Shown: positions 1 to 8,742, numbered from the stretch's first letter. The stretch is 56,119 nucleotides of DNA from UA16 sp002292325 (GCA_943788645.1 CALSRC010000014.1:1-56119), one strand, 5' to 3'. The notes: generated by a model not told the origin, from the sequence alone. Translations and numbers: made by a program.

Positions 1-92
1 AGAAGACCTTGGATGAGCGCCGGATAGAACAGAGCGTGAAGCGTATCTTAGACCGCATAGTGCAAGAAACCGGAGCTCAATTGCGCGAATAA
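1..92 (+). CDS. pheT: Phenylalanine--tRNA ligase beta subunit, C-terminal end (partial)
   Basis: The window opens inside this gene; only the last 29 codons and the TAA stop are present. The residues KTLDERRIEQSVKRIL and the ending LGAQLR-like ETGAQLRE match the last helix of the FDX-ACB anticodon-binding domain that closes bacterial PheT. PheT forms the (alpha-beta)2 enzyme that charges tRNA-Phe in the cytoplasm. The identification rests on a short tail only, but the KTL...GAQLR pattern is characteristic. The next gene starts 15 bases later on the same strand. Confidence 0.75.
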   Translation, partial: KTLDERRIEQSVKRILDRIVQETGAQLRE

Positions 93-107
93 TTTCAGCC
101 CTCAATC

Positions 108-1457
108 GTGACTTCAGATTCCCGCACCAAACCATTCCATGAGCCCCCTGTCCAACGGCGACACGTAGGATATGGTCTTGCATTGCCACTTGTTCGTTCA
201 GGCGTTACCCGCTTCCACCGCATTGAGCGAATTGAAGGTCTGGAACATTTAGGCGATGCTCAAGTCCCAACAATCTTTGTTGCGAACCACCAAAACGGCC
301 TGATGGATCCTCTGGTCCTCTCCTCTCTCTACGGACCAAATCAAATTCATTGGCTGACCCGCGCTGATATTTTTTACAAAAGGGTGGCACGGACCATGCT
401 CTTTTCTTTCAATCAAATGCCTGTTTTTCGGCAGCGAGATAAGCTCTCCGATGCACGCCAACGGAACGAACGCGTATTTGAAATCTGTGCCGAACGTCTG
501 AACATCGGTGCGACCATGGGCTTGTTTCCCGAGGGAAATCACCGGGCTGTAAAATCACTGCGCATGCTGAGACGCGGAGTTGTTGACATGGTCAACCAGT
601 CCATCTCACTGAGCCCCGACATGAAGCGCCTGCGCATTCAACCGGTTGGTATCGACTACGAAGAAATGCAAGGCTTTAGAAGGCGCTTGACATACCGCAT
701 CGGGCCAGCCATTGGATTCCTCGACCTCATAAATCCAGAAACTGGGCAGATCACACCCGGTGAACTTTTGGTACGGATTCACTCTGCCATGAATGATTTA
801 ATGGTCAACATTCAACCGGAATCTCATTACGATGACTTGCTTCCTTACGTTCAATCTCTGCGAACAACGGAAGCACAAGATTGGTCAAAAACACGCGATC
901 TCATTCGCACGCTAGGAAGAATTTCTGAGGAGACGCTGGATGGCATCCGGGAAGCTCACTTGGATGCTAAAAAAACCGGCATCTTCGATGCATCTCGGCC
1001 CGAAGATTTGGGGCAAGATCCAACCCACGTCCGGAGCACACCATGGTGGTTCTGGCCTTTGGCGCCCATTGCCATCATCGGTGGGATAGCATCTTGGCCA
1101 TTTTCGAAGTTCGTTGAGAATCAGGCGAAAAAGCGGGTGAAGGACCCATGCTTCACCAGCACTTTCAAAGTGTCCATCGGAATGTTTTTAGTGCCGCTTT
1201 ATTGGTTTGCACTGGCCTGGCCACTCGGATGGATCCTCACAGGAGCTTGGGGAGGCATGGGGGTATTGGCCGCATACCTTTTCAACTTGATAGGAAGCCG
1301 TATTTCCGGATGGTGGTACGGGCATTATTTAGATTGGAAAGGCAGCCGAAAAGCACGCTCCGTTTATGCTCAACCTCACCAAGCGTCCGCTTGGAAAAAC
1401 TACCTGAATTCCATCGACCAAGCCCTACAAACGAACCAACATTCTGCCCGTTCATGA
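108..1457 (+). CDS. Membrane-bound lysophospholipid/glycerol-phosphate acyltransferase family protein
   Basis: This 449-residue protein has the PlsC-type acyltransferase motifs: NHQNGLMD (H61 to D67, so H-X5-D rather than the usual H-X4-D) and FPEGNH at 140-145 in place of FPEGTR. The family transfers acyl chains to lysophosphatidic acid or related lipids at the inner membrane. After the catalytic domain there is a soluble segment and then two to three hydrophobic helices (about 310-400), a layout I associate with eukaryote-like Sct1/Gat-type acyltransferases of Bacteroidota. The start is GTG; no better ATG precedes the conserved region. The stop overlaps the next gene as ATGA, so the two are probably co-translated. 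Substrate is not known. Confidence 0.8.
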   Translation: MTSDSRTKPFHEPPVQRRHVGYGLALPLVRSGVTRFHRIERIEGLEHLGDAQVPTIFVANHQNGLMDPLVLSSLYGPNQIHWLTRADIFYKRVARTMLFSFNQMPVFRQRDKLSDARQRNERVFEICAERLNIGATMGLFPEGNHRAVKSLRMLRRGVVDMVNQSISLSPDMKRLRIQPVGIDYEEMQGFRRRLTYRIGPAIGFLDLINPETGQITPGELLVRIHSAMNDLMVNIQPESHYDDLLPYVQSLRTTEAQDWSKTRDLIRTLGRISEETLDGIREAHLDAKKTGIFDASRPEDLGQDPTHVRSTPWWFWPLAPIAIIGGIASWPFSKFVENQAKKRVKDPCFTSTFKVSIGMFLVPLYWFALAWPLGWILTGAWGGMGVLAAYLFNLIGSRISGWWYGHYLDWKGSRKARSVYAQPHQASAWKNYLNSIDQALQTNQHSARS

Positions 1458-2536
1458 GCCATTCGACATCCACTGAATACCGCATCCAAGGCATGCAACA
1501 CATTGGCGTTGCCACGTCAGATATGGACCATTCGTTGCGCTTTTTCCGCCAATTGTTTGGAATGGATATTCCTTTTTTTGATTCCATTCAAGAAGCCCCG
1601 TTAATGGACAGCCACACCCGAGGCAAAACCATCAGCAAACGTGCAAGTATGGTGATGAATCTGCAGGGAGGCTGCGCTTTCGAGGTTTTACGCGCAGACT
1701 CATTCGAGCCTGTTGCAGCTTCTTGGGACATTGCTCCAGGGGATCTGGGCATCACCGCGGTTCAGATGAAGACCCGCAATATTCACAAAATGCATGCGCA
1801 CGCTCGCAACGTTGCGGGGACTTCCTGCGATGATACCATTTGCGAAACCCCATGGGGTGCGCCGACCTTTTATCTTTCAGATCCGGACGGCAACCGCTTT
1901 CAAATCTTAGAAGCCGATGACTGGTTTGGCGACAATGGCCACCCCTCTGGAGGTGTCTTGGGGTGCACCATTGGCGTTTCGGACATGAAAACCGCGTTGG
2001 CTTTATATGCCGATGTTTTGGGCTTTGATCAAGTACTTTCGGACACCACTGGCGTGCAAAATGATTGGACACATTTACCTCATGGAGGGGAATCCTTTCG
2101 CAGGGTGCGGTTAACACAGTCCGCGCCTGGTGCAGGGGGATTCGGTCAACTTACCGGACAGACCTACATCGAATTAGTTCAAGCACAGGACCGGAAGGGA
2201 ACATTCATCTTTAAGGAGCGAATTTGGTGTGACATTGGGTTTGCTCACCTCGGCTTCGATGTCAGAGGCATGGCTCCTTTGGGTGCCGCTTTGGCCAGCA
2301 AAGGGTTTGGTTTTCGATGCGATACGGCCGATGCCATCGGCATGGGAGAAACCAAGGTGCATTGCACTTACATCGATGATCCGGATGAATGCTGGTTGGA
2401 ACTGATTGAAGTGCATAAGATCCCGATCATTGAGAAATGGGGACTGTTTTTGGATGTTCAAAAGCGAGGAGCCGATGAGCCCCTTCCCCGCTGGATGCTC
2501 AAAGCACTCCGCTTTAGCCGCATCAAGGATAAATAG
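1454..2536 (+). CDS. Protein with two VOC (glyoxalase/bleomycin resistance fold) domains
   Basis: A 360-residue protein built of two vicinal-oxygen-chelate modules. The first opens with GMQHIGVATSDMDHSLRFF and closes with FYLSDPDGNRFQILE; the second runs from GCTIGVSDMKTALALY to TYIDDPDECWLELIE. His near each N-terminal strand and Glu at the strand end are the usual metal ligands of this fold. I chose the ATG at 1454 because it overlaps the upstream stop (ATGA) and sits just before the first VOC strand; the reading frame stays open upstream, but that part lies inside the acyltransferase gene. Reaction unknown: isomerase, dioxygenase or lyase are all possible. Confidence 0.8.
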   Translation: MSHSTSTEYRIQGMQHIGVATSDMDHSLRFFRQLFGMDIPFFDSIQEAPLMDSHTRGKTISKRASMVMNLQGGCAFEVLRADSFEPVAASWDIAPGDLGITAVQMKTRNIHKMHAHARNVAGTSCDDTICETPWGAPTFYLSDPDGNRFQILEADDWFGDNGHPSGGVLGCTIGVSDMKTALALYADVLGFDQVLSDTTGVQNDWTHLPHGGESFRRVRLTQSAPGAGGFGQLTGQTYIELVQAQDRKGTFIFKERIWCDIGFAHLGFDVRGMAPLGAALASKGFGFRCDTADAIGMGETKVHCTYIDDPDECWLELIEVHKIPIIEKWGLFLDVQKRGADEPLPRWMLKALRFSRIKDK

Positions 2537-2620
2537 TGGATCGCCATTTCTTCATATTCCCGTAATGGAACTCCCCAAAAAAAAGACGGAAATTGGACTC
2601 AACACGGAAGGAAGAAAGGA

Positions 2621-3292
2621 ATGAAAAAGAAAATTCTCTTGGTGGATGACGAGCCCGATATTCTGGAGCTCATTGGATACAATCTGAAAAAGGAAGGGCA
2701 CGAAGTTTTCACCGCACAGAATGGAAGCGAGGGAATTAAAATCGCCCGAAGAGAAAAACCAGACCTCATCATTTTGGACGTCATGATGCCCGAAATGGAT
2801 GGCATGCAGGTCTGCAACATCATCCGCCAAGATCCTGAACTCCGCGATATAACCGTTGCCTTTCTAACGGCAAGAAATGAAGATTACAGCCAAATTGCTG
2901 GGTTTGACGCTGGCGGCGACGACTACATCAGCAAACCCGTTAAGCCTCGGATTCTAATGCTTCGTGTGCAAGCCTTGTTGCGTCGCTCATCAGCGAATTC
3001 TAGCGAATTGCGGGGCGACCGCTTCGGAGTAACCATTGATCACAAGCGCTTCATAGTGCTTCACAATGGCCAGGAGTGGACCTTACCAAAAAAAGAGTTC
3101 GGACTCCTCGATTTACTCTGGTCCGAACCTGGAAAGGTTTTCACCCGCGAAGAAATTCTCAAGCATGTATGGGGCAACGATGTTATCGTTGGTGACCGCA
3201 CGATTGACGTGCACATTCGAAAGCTGCGAAGTAAGTTCAGCGATGAACTGTTCGTCACAGTGAAAGGGGTGGGCTATAAATTTGGCGCGTGA
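2621..3292 (+). CDS. OmpR/PhoB-family response regulator
   Basis: A 223-residue two-domain regulator. The receiver has the acidic pair D9-D10, the phosphorylated D53 in LDVMMPEMDG, and K105 in ISKPVKP. A winged-helix DNA-binding domain follows (about 128-223) with the family signature FTREEILKHVWG...RTIDVHIRKLRSK. It controls transcription after phosphorylation by the kinase encoded directly downstream, with which it overlaps by 4 bases (GTGA). The purine-rich stretch just before the ATG at 2621 resembles a ribosome binding site, unusual here. The sequence is PhoB-like; no phosphate genes are nearby, so I do not name it phoB. Confidence 0.9.
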   Translation: MKKKILLVDDEPDILELIGYNLKKEGHEVFTAQNGSEGIKIARREKPDLIILDVMMPEMDGMQVCNIIRQDPELRDITVAFLTARNEDYSQIAGFDAGGDDYISKPVKPRILMLRVQALLRRSSANSSELRGDRFGVTIDHKRFIVLHNGQEWTLPKKEFGLLDLLWSEPGKVFTREEILKHVWGNDVIVGDRTIDVHIRKLRSKFSDELFVTVKGVGYKFGA

Positions 3293-3552
3293 GCCCTGAT
3301 TCCACTCCCCACGAATTAGCGAAAAAAACCGCTCCGATCTTCTCCGTCCTGAGTGGGTTGGCGACGCTTGCTTTGCTGCAAGCTTTGGATGCCTTGCATC
3401 TCTGGGTCTTGGCTATTTTGACCGGAATGCTGACGGAAGCCGTTAGTTATTTTATCATTCAATGGTCCGTTCAAAAATCATTAGACCGGCAAGTTCAAGA
3501 TTTTTCTGAAGTCCTAGCAAAAACAGACAACGGCAAAAAAAAACCCGTCTAA
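3289..3552 (+). CDS. Sensor histidine kinase, N-terminal membrane part (frameshifted)
   Basis: An 87-residue fragment starting at a GTG overlapping the response regulator stop. It holds a hydrophobic helical hairpin (about residues 17-60, LSGLATLALLQALD then LWVLAILTGMLTEAV) and a short cytoplasmic linker, then stops at 3550 just after a run of nine A (3535-3543). The catalytic part continues in the +1 frame and begins within a few codons. Removing one A gives an uninterrupted frame across the linker (G-K-K-N-P-S-K-Q-Q-S-L-D-D). So this is the sensor half of one gene, not an independent protein, unless slippage joins the halves. Confidence 0.8.
   Translation: MSPDSTPHELAKKTAPIFSVLSGLATLALLQALDALHLWVLAILTGMLTEAVSYFIIQWSVQKSLDRQVQDFSEVLAKTDNGKKKPV
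3535..3543 (+). repeat. Nine-A homopolymer at the kinase frameshift
   Basis: Nine consecutive A inside the kinase linker. In the upstream frame it reads GGC-AAA-AAA-AAA-CCC-GTC-TAA. With eight A the frame passes straight into the catalytic half. Runs of this length are known sites of RNA polymerase slippage and replication slippage, and also of sequencing error. Confidence 0.95.
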
Positions 3553-3562
3553 GCAGCAGTCC

Positions 3563-4369
3563 TTGGATGACATCCTTGCATGGGCCAATGACCAAATTGC
3601 CGCCAATAAAGCGTTGAAAGAGACCGATTCTTTCCGAAAAGAATTTATTGGCAACCTCGCGCATGAACTGAAAACGCCCCTTTTTAACATCCAAGGGTTT
3701 GTGCTCACCTTAGTGGATTCGGACTTGGAGGATAAAGACCTTGTGCGGCGCTTTTTGAGTAAAGCAAATAAAAACGTCACCCGGATGACCGAATTGATTG
3801 AAGACTTGGATTCCATCAGCCGACTTGAATCGGATAATGTCGCCATGTCTTTGGATGCTTGCAATATCATCGAAACCTGCAAAGAAGCATTGGAGGGAGT
3901 GGAAACGAGGGCAGCGAACATGGGCATTGAATTGAACCTCGAGCTGCCCAAAGAAAAAGCTGCTTTCCTCAACGTCCTTTGCGGTCCCAGTCAAATCTTG
4001 CAAGTGCTCACGAATTTATTGGTGAATTCGATTCACTACGGGAGAAAGAATGGGAGGACAACCCTGCGAGTAAAAGATCATGGAGAATATGTCACCCTGA
4101 CAGTCGAGGACAACGGCATTGGCATCTCAGAGCATGATTTGGCCCGCATCTATGAGCGCTTCTATCGGGTTGACAAAAGCCGTTCTAGGCATGCGGGTGG
4201 TTCGGGATTGGGCCTCGCCATTGTCAAGCACATCGTAGAAGCACATGGTCAAGAAATTCGTGTTCAGTCCAAGCTGGACCAAGGCACCTCATTCTCGTTC
4301 GATTTGGTCAATTTGGATACCGCTGCGGAAAAGCGCAACATTCGGATTGTTCCAACTTCCACCGGTTAG
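3563..4369 (+). CDS. Sensor histidine kinase, catalytic part (frameshifted)
   Basis: The HisKA and HATPase_c domains of the kinase begun at 3289. The H-box is FIGNLAHELKTPLFN with the phosphorylated His at residue 34 of this fragment. The N-box is LLVNSIHYG, the G1 box DNGIGIS, and the G2 box GGSGLGLAI. This resembles the PhoR-like kinases common in Bacteroidota. The only start available is a weak TTG at 3563, which sits inside the expected linker, so initiation here is doubtful; the real protein is probably a fusion of both frames of about 360 residues. See the finding on the A9 run. Confidence 0.85.
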   Translation: MDDILAWANDQIAANKALKETDSFRKEFIGNLAHELKTPLFNIQGFVLTLVDSDLEDKDLVRRFLSKANKNVTRMTELIEDLDSISRLESDNVAMSLDACNIIETCKEALEGVETRAANMGIELNLELPKEKAAFLNVLCGPSQILQVLTNLLVNSIHYGRKNGRTTLRVKDHGEYVTLTVEDNGIGISEHDLARIYERFYRVDKSRSRHAGGSGLGLAIVKHIVEAHGQEIRVQSKLDQGTSFSFDLVNLDTAAEKRNIRIVPTSTG

Positions 4370-4462
4370 AGAACCAAAACAACTGAATCCACCCATCCAT
4401 GAACAGCGCCCAAAACCTGATTTTCCTTCCTGCATCAGCGTTTCTTTATCTTGCTAAAAAAA

Positions 4463-4795
4463 ATGTCTACAAATTACTACCTCGGCTGCATTGAAAGCGA
4501 AAAACGAGACATTGCCAGACACCGCAGGGACATTGATAAATTACGCGATGACAACCGCGACCTGATGGCCGACAAAAAACGCGCCAGGGAACGCTGCAAA
4601 CGCTCCTTATCAACCACCAAAGACCGCGGCCGGAAAGACAGCTACCGCAGCACCCGAGACCGCGAAATCGATCGCATTGATTCGAGACGCTCGAGAAACA
4701 AAGAAAAAGTCGCTGACTTACGCGAAAAAATCAAGGGTTGCAGAGAGGACATCCAGGAGTACCGAGAGAAAATTCGCAGCCTGCGAAAGCGCTAA
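4463..4795 (+). CDS. Small, highly charged arginine-rich coiled-coil protein
   Basis: I do not recognise this 110-residue protein. About 61 of its residues are charged (25 Arg, 13 Lys, 14 Asp, 9 Glu), with net positive charge near +15. Apart from a short N-terminal MSTNYYLGC it reads as one continuous helix with i/i+4 salt-bridge patterning, consistent with a long coiled coil or single alpha-helix. No signal peptide or membrane segment. The ATG at 4463 follows a run of eight A; an in-frame TTG four codons earlier is the alternative. It lies 93 bases after the kinase on the same strand and ends 6 bases before a convergent gene. Confidence 0.65.
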   Translation: MSTNYYLGCIESEKRDIARHRRDIDKLRDDNRDLMADKKRARERCKRSLSTTKDRGRKDSYRSTRDREIDRIDSRRSRNKEKVADLREKIKGCREDIQEYREKIRSLRKR

Positions 4796-4801
4796 CGACA
4801 T

Positions 4802-5464
4802 TTAGCGCTGCATCATTCCTGTGCCAGCTCCATTGACAAAAGGGTTGCTCAATTTTTCTTCTCCCACGGTTGTAGAAGGACCGTGCCCTGGCCATATCGT
4901 ATAATCGTCAGGCAGACTAAATAATTGGTTTTCAATGCTCGACACCAGTTCCTCAGGGTTACAACCGGGTAAATCCGTACGGCCAACACTCCCTCGAAAC
5001 AACACATCTCCACCCACGACCCAGCGTTTAGCGTGGCAAATGAAGACCACGTGACCGGGGGCATGTCCCGGAGTGAATCGCCATTCGAGCGATTCCTCGC
5101 CGCATTGAATAATGGACTGTTCATCCAGGGGATGACCGAGTGTTGGCAAGGCATCCATAGGCACTCCGTACACTGAAGCAGCGCGCGGTGCCTGGTCATA
5201 CGTGGGACGGTCCAAAGAGTGCAAGGACGGGGACAATCCCCAGCGATCATGGATCCAAGCCGCACCCAGAACATGATCCAAATGAGCATGCGTCAAAAGC
5301 CACTGGACCGGTTTCAACCGCTTTAACTCGCAAAAATTTGTAAAGTCTTGCTGTTCCGCCAACTGGCTCATGCCCGGGTCAATGACCGTTGCTTCTCCGT
5401 TTCCGTGATCCAAAAGGTACGTTTGTTCAGAAAACGCATTGTATGTAAAGGTGTGGAGTTCCAT
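4802..5464 (-). CDS. MBL-fold (glyoxalase II-like) metallohydrolase
   Basis: A 220-residue metallo-beta-lactamase-fold hydrolase. The metal motif T-HAHLDH lies at residues 58-64, followed by the ligands His in FTPGHAPGHVVF, Asp in GGDVLFRGSVGR and His in WPGHGPST. These are typical of small hydroxyacylglutathione-hydrolase-like enzymes acting on thioesters or persulfides. No rhodanese domain is attached. The frame is open far upstream, but that extension lies on the opposite strand of the next gene; I take MELHTFTYN at 5464 as the start because the beta-sheet begins there. It is divergent from the 5489 gene with only 24 bases between start codons. Confidence 0.85.
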   Translation of the reverse strand: MELHTFTYNAFSEQTYLLDHGNGEATVIDPGMSQLAEQQDFTNFCELKRLKPVQWLLTHAHLDHVLGAAWIHDRWGLSPSLHSLDRPTYDQAPRAASVYGVPMDALPTLGHPLDEQSIIQCGEESLEWRFTPGHAPGHVVFICHAKRWVVGGDVLFRGSVGRTDLPGCNPEELVSSIENQLFSLPDDYTIWPGHGPSTTVGEEKLSNPFVNGAGTGMMQR

Positions 5465-5488
5465 TATCTCTCTGTAACTTCGACTTGT

Positions 5489-8400
5489 ATGAGCAAACAA
5501 AGCTATCTCAAAGGAATCATAACTGGCGCCGCATGTGCAGTTTTCAGTTTGTCGTCTCTGGGACAGTTTTATGACGGCTCCAATGTGCAGTTTGGCAAGA
5601 ACCGGGTGCAGCACCGAACCTTTGAGTGGCAATACCTGCCAACCGACCATGCCGAAGTGTACTATTACCAGGGAGGAAAATCCTATGCTGGACAAATAAC
5701 GGCCCACCTAAGCGACTGGATTGAAGACGTAGAAAGCCTCTACGACCGAAAATTAGATGGCGCTGTGCAAGTCTTGGTTTTCAATAAGCAAACAGAATTT
5801 CGACAATCCAACATTGGCAGCAACAACGACCCCACAAATAACATCGGAGGGATAGCCACCCTGGTGGGCTCCAAAATTTTCATCTACCCCGATGGCGAAT
5901 GGGCACATACCGAACAACGTGTTAAAGAAAGTCTATCCAACTTGCTCCTGAATCAGATGTTGCATGGCGGTGATTGGCAAGACGCGTTGCGCTCCTCGAC
6001 CACAGGCTTAACCTTGCCTGAATGGTTTACTGCAGGTCTGCATTCATACGTAGCGCAACCCTGGTCGGCCGAGACCGCTCTTCACGTGCAGGATGCTGCC
6101 CGCTGCAGGAACATCCTTGAGGCACATCGGGCCGAAGCCTCTCAAGCAGCTTGGGTAGGTCACGGAGTCTGGAAGTACATCGCCGATATTTTTGGGGAAG
6201 CCGTCATTGCGAATGCCCTTTACATGGTTCGGGTCTCAAACAGTTTGGAGAAAGGGCTGCAATACGCTACCGGTATGAACTTGTCCTTGATGCTGGAAGA
6301 GGCCAGCATGTATCATCTGGAGTTGGCAGGGAGTCCCGCGGACTTACCACCACTTGCCACTCGCAAAGACATCCGACTCTCCCGCACAAACACGGGAGAT
6401 GTTTCCATTAAATTGTCCAAAGACGGTGAAGTCAGGTCGTTCACTGCTCATCCTGATGGCCAGCACATTGCATGGGCGCAAGATGAACGCGGACAGCTAC
6501 AGATTTGGTATGGCAATCGAACCACAGGTGAGTATCAAAGGGTAGGCAAGCACGGCCACAAGGTTGACCGCATCCAAGATCAGACTTTACCGGCCATGGC
6601 TTGGCACCCCAATGGCAACATCCTCACCTATGCCATCGAAGAGGGCTCTCGAAACCTGATTTATTCTGTGGATCTCACAACGTTTGAGTCTGTGGAGAAG
6701 GAAGTCTTCCGCATCGATAAAATTCGCTCCATGGCTTATGCACCCGATGGCATGACCATGATTTGGAGTGGTGTAAAAGATGGCCAGTCTGATTTATACC
6801 AATATCAGGTGATCGGTAACAACCACACGGCACTTTGGACAGATCCGTACGATGATTTAGACCCCATATTTTCCGATGATGGCCAATGCATCTGGTTTAC
6901 TTCCAACCGGCCCAATGCCCAATTGAATCGACCTTTTGTATTGGGAGAACCCCTTCGTTCTTACCATGATGTGTTTCAACTGCTGTGGACCGAGGACATT
7001 CCCCAACTCATCCATTGGATCGATACTCCGGAGCGCGATGAGCGATTTCCGCAGGTCCAACCTGAAGAGCACGTCGCATTCTTGGTGGAGACGAGCAGTG
7101 GTCAGCAGGAACGCTGGATCTCCTGGCGAGACAGCGCCGTAGCCTATATTGATACAGCCATCCATTATCGATTCTATACCGAAGAACGATTAGCTGAACG
7201 GTTGGAATTACCAACCACTGCTGTGCAGTGGATTCCTGAAAATCAAACCAACGGATATGTGCATCAGTTGAATGACCATGTCTTTTGGGTCGAACGTCCA
7301 GAGAATTCTTCAAACTGGGAGACCCCTGAGTCCAATGAGTACTCAACGCTCGAGTCGCCTACGGTGACATTAAACTGGGACTGGACACCGGGACCAACAG
7401 AAGCCGATTTTCGGAATTATAAATTTGGACCTTGGACACCGATTTCCGCAGATGCAGATGCAGATGAGCCGTCAGAACTTCCGGTTTCCGTCCAAGGATC
7501 TGAGAATATGTCGTGGACCCCGTTCAATTTGCCCAAACCACGCAATTACCGCCTCAATTATGCCATGGAGTCGGTCACAGGCCAATTGGACAATTCCTTC
7601 GGCTCGAACTTTTATCAATCATACACGGGCAATATCGCGATACAACCTGGCCTCGGAGGGCTTTCCCGAATTTCAATGGCCGACTTGTTTGAAGACCGCC
7701 GTTTCACGGCAGGGTTCAGAATCACGGGGTCGTTGGAGAACAGCCATTACCTCCTGTCATATTCCGATCTATCGAGCCGTTGGGACCGAACTTGGATCAT
7801 CGAGCGACAAGGCTTTATCCAGGGCGCTGATAACGGTCAAACGTATGTCAAAAATCACATCCATTTGCTGCGCCGGCAATGGAAGTATGCGCTGGATGAG
7901 GTTCGAAGTTTAAGAATTCAAGGAACCTGCCGGCTTGACCGCATCACCCCGCTATCGACCGACGCCTTCAACCTGGTCAAAACCACTCAATTTGCGAATC
8001 AACTGGGTGTGCAAGTAGCTTATGTTTTTGACAACACCCGTGAGCGAATGATGAACATCCCCGAGGGAACTCGCTACCGCGCTTGGATCGAGTATTTCGC
8101 CAATCCGACCAATCGCAGCGAAACATTCGGGACCATTGGTTTTGATTTCAGAACCTACCATACCCTCTGGCGCGACATCATCTGGGCCAATCGCATTGCA
8201 GCAGATTGGTCCATCGGTGAGCAGCGTCTCCTGCACCTACTTGGGGGGGTTGACAACACACTCTCCTTAGCTTCCAATGCACAGACGCCCGTTGATCCGG
8301 ACATCAATTATGCGTACCAAACGCGTTTAGCCCCACTGCGAGGATTCAATACCAACGCCCGCAATGGATCTCACATGGCCCTGATCAACAGCGAAATTCG

Positions 8401-8728
8401 AATGCCCATCTGGAGTTCCTTGAGCCGTCAACCCAGTGAGTCAGAACTGTTGCAGACCCTGCAAGCGGTTGGATTCCTAGACATCGGATCGGCTTGGAAC
8501 GGCAAGCATCCGTACGATAATGCCAACACGTTCAATCAAGTCACCGTCAACCAAAACCCCATCACCGTGACAATTGACAACAACCGTGAACCCATTATTT
8601 GGGGCACCGGCTTCGGGTTGCGTGCGAAAGTTTTCGGTTATTGGGTGCGCACAGATTGGTCTTGGGGAGTAGATGACGGCCGATGGCAAGATCGCGTATT
8701 CAACCTTTCGCTGCAATTGGATTTTTAA
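5489..8728 (+). CDS. Large envelope protein: peptidase-MA-like domain, WD40-type propeller, C-terminal beta-barrel-like region
   Basis: A 1079-residue protein with an N-terminal signal peptide (MSKQSYLKGIITGAACAVFS). Residues about 40-280 resemble the gluzincin MA fold (LPEWFTAGLHSYVAQPW matches its Glu-helix), but the HExxH zinc motif is absent: the place reads LLLNQMLHGG. Residues about 330-560 carry TolB/PD40-like blades (FTAHPDGQHIAWAQ, LPAMAWHPNGNILTY, MAYAPDGMTMIWSG, FSDDGQCIWFTSNRP). The last 330 residues alternate polar and aromatic residues like an outer-membrane barrel of the BamA/TamA sort and end in LSLQLDF, with terminal Phe. This is the long 'TolB-like' protein seen in Bacteroidota; its function is unknown to me. 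Start chosen at the signal peptide. Confidence 0.75.
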   Translation: MSKQSYLKGIITGAACAVFSLSSLGQFYDGSNVQFGKNRVQHRTFEWQYLPTDHAEVYYYQGGKSYAGQITAHLSDWIEDVESLYDRKLDGAVQVLVFNKQTEFRQSNIGSNNDPTNNIGGIATLVGSKIFIYPDGEWAHTEQRVKESLSNLLLNQMLHGGDWQDALRSSTTGLTLPEWFTAGLHSYVAQPWSAETALHVQDAARCRNILEAHRAEASQAAWVGHGVWKYIADIFGEAVIANALYMVRVSNSLEKGLQYATGMNLSLMLEEASMYHLELAGSPADLPPLATRKDIRLSRTNTGDVSIKLSKDGEVRSFTAHPDGQHIAWAQDERGQLQIWYGNRTTGEYQRVGKHGHKVDRIQDQTLPAMAWHPNGNILTYAIEEGSRNLIYSVDLTTFESVEKEVFRIDKIRSMAYAPDGMTMIWSGVKDGQSDLYQYQVIGNNHTALWTDPYDDLDPIFSDDGQCIWFTSNRPNAQLNRPFVLGEPLRSYHDVFQLLWTEDIPQLIHWIDTPERDERFPQVQPEEHVAFLVETSSGQQERWISWRDSAVAYIDTAIHYRFYTEERLAERLELPTTAVQWIPENQTNGYVHQLNDHVFWVERPENSSNWETPESNEYSTLESPTVTLNWDWTPGPTEADFRNYKFGPWTPISADADADEPSELPVSVQGSENMSWTPFNLPKPRNYRLNYAMESVTGQLDNSFGSNFYQSYTGNIAIQPGLGGLSRISMADLFEDRRFTAGFRITGSLENSHYLLSYSDLSSRWDRTWIIERQGFIQGADNGQTYVKNHIHLLRRQWKYALDEVRSLRIQGTCRLDRITPLSTDAFNLVKTTQFANQLGVQVAYVFDNTRERMMNIPEGTRYRAWIEYFANPTNRSETFGTIGFDFRTYHTLWRDIIWANRIAADWSIGEQRLLHLLGGVDNTLSLASNAQTPVDPDINYAYQTRLAPLRGFNTNARNGSHMALINSEIRMPIWSSLSRQPSESELLQTLQAVGFLDIGSAWNGKHPYDNANTFNQVTVNQNPITVTIDNNREPIIWGTGFGLRAKVFGYWVRTDWSWGVDDGRWQDRVFNLSLQLDF

Positions 8729-8742
8729 TTTGATCTCGTAAC

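Noticed and set aside
1148..1453. N-terminal extension of the VOC protein frame
   Set aside because: It overlaps the acyltransferase gene by 300 bases and has no VOC-like sequence; the ATGA overlap at 1454 is the natural start.
3289..3552. An independent small two-helix membrane protein
   Set aside because: The sequence and linker fit the sensor part of a PhoR-like kinase and the catalytic part follows at once in the next frame.
7008..7346. Minus-strand frames inside the large envelope gene
   Set aside because: Shadow frames of a well-supported 1079-residue coding sequence.
7449..7466. GCAGAT hexamer repeat
   Set aside because: Three short units encoding Ala-Asp; too small to be more than a low-complexity linker.
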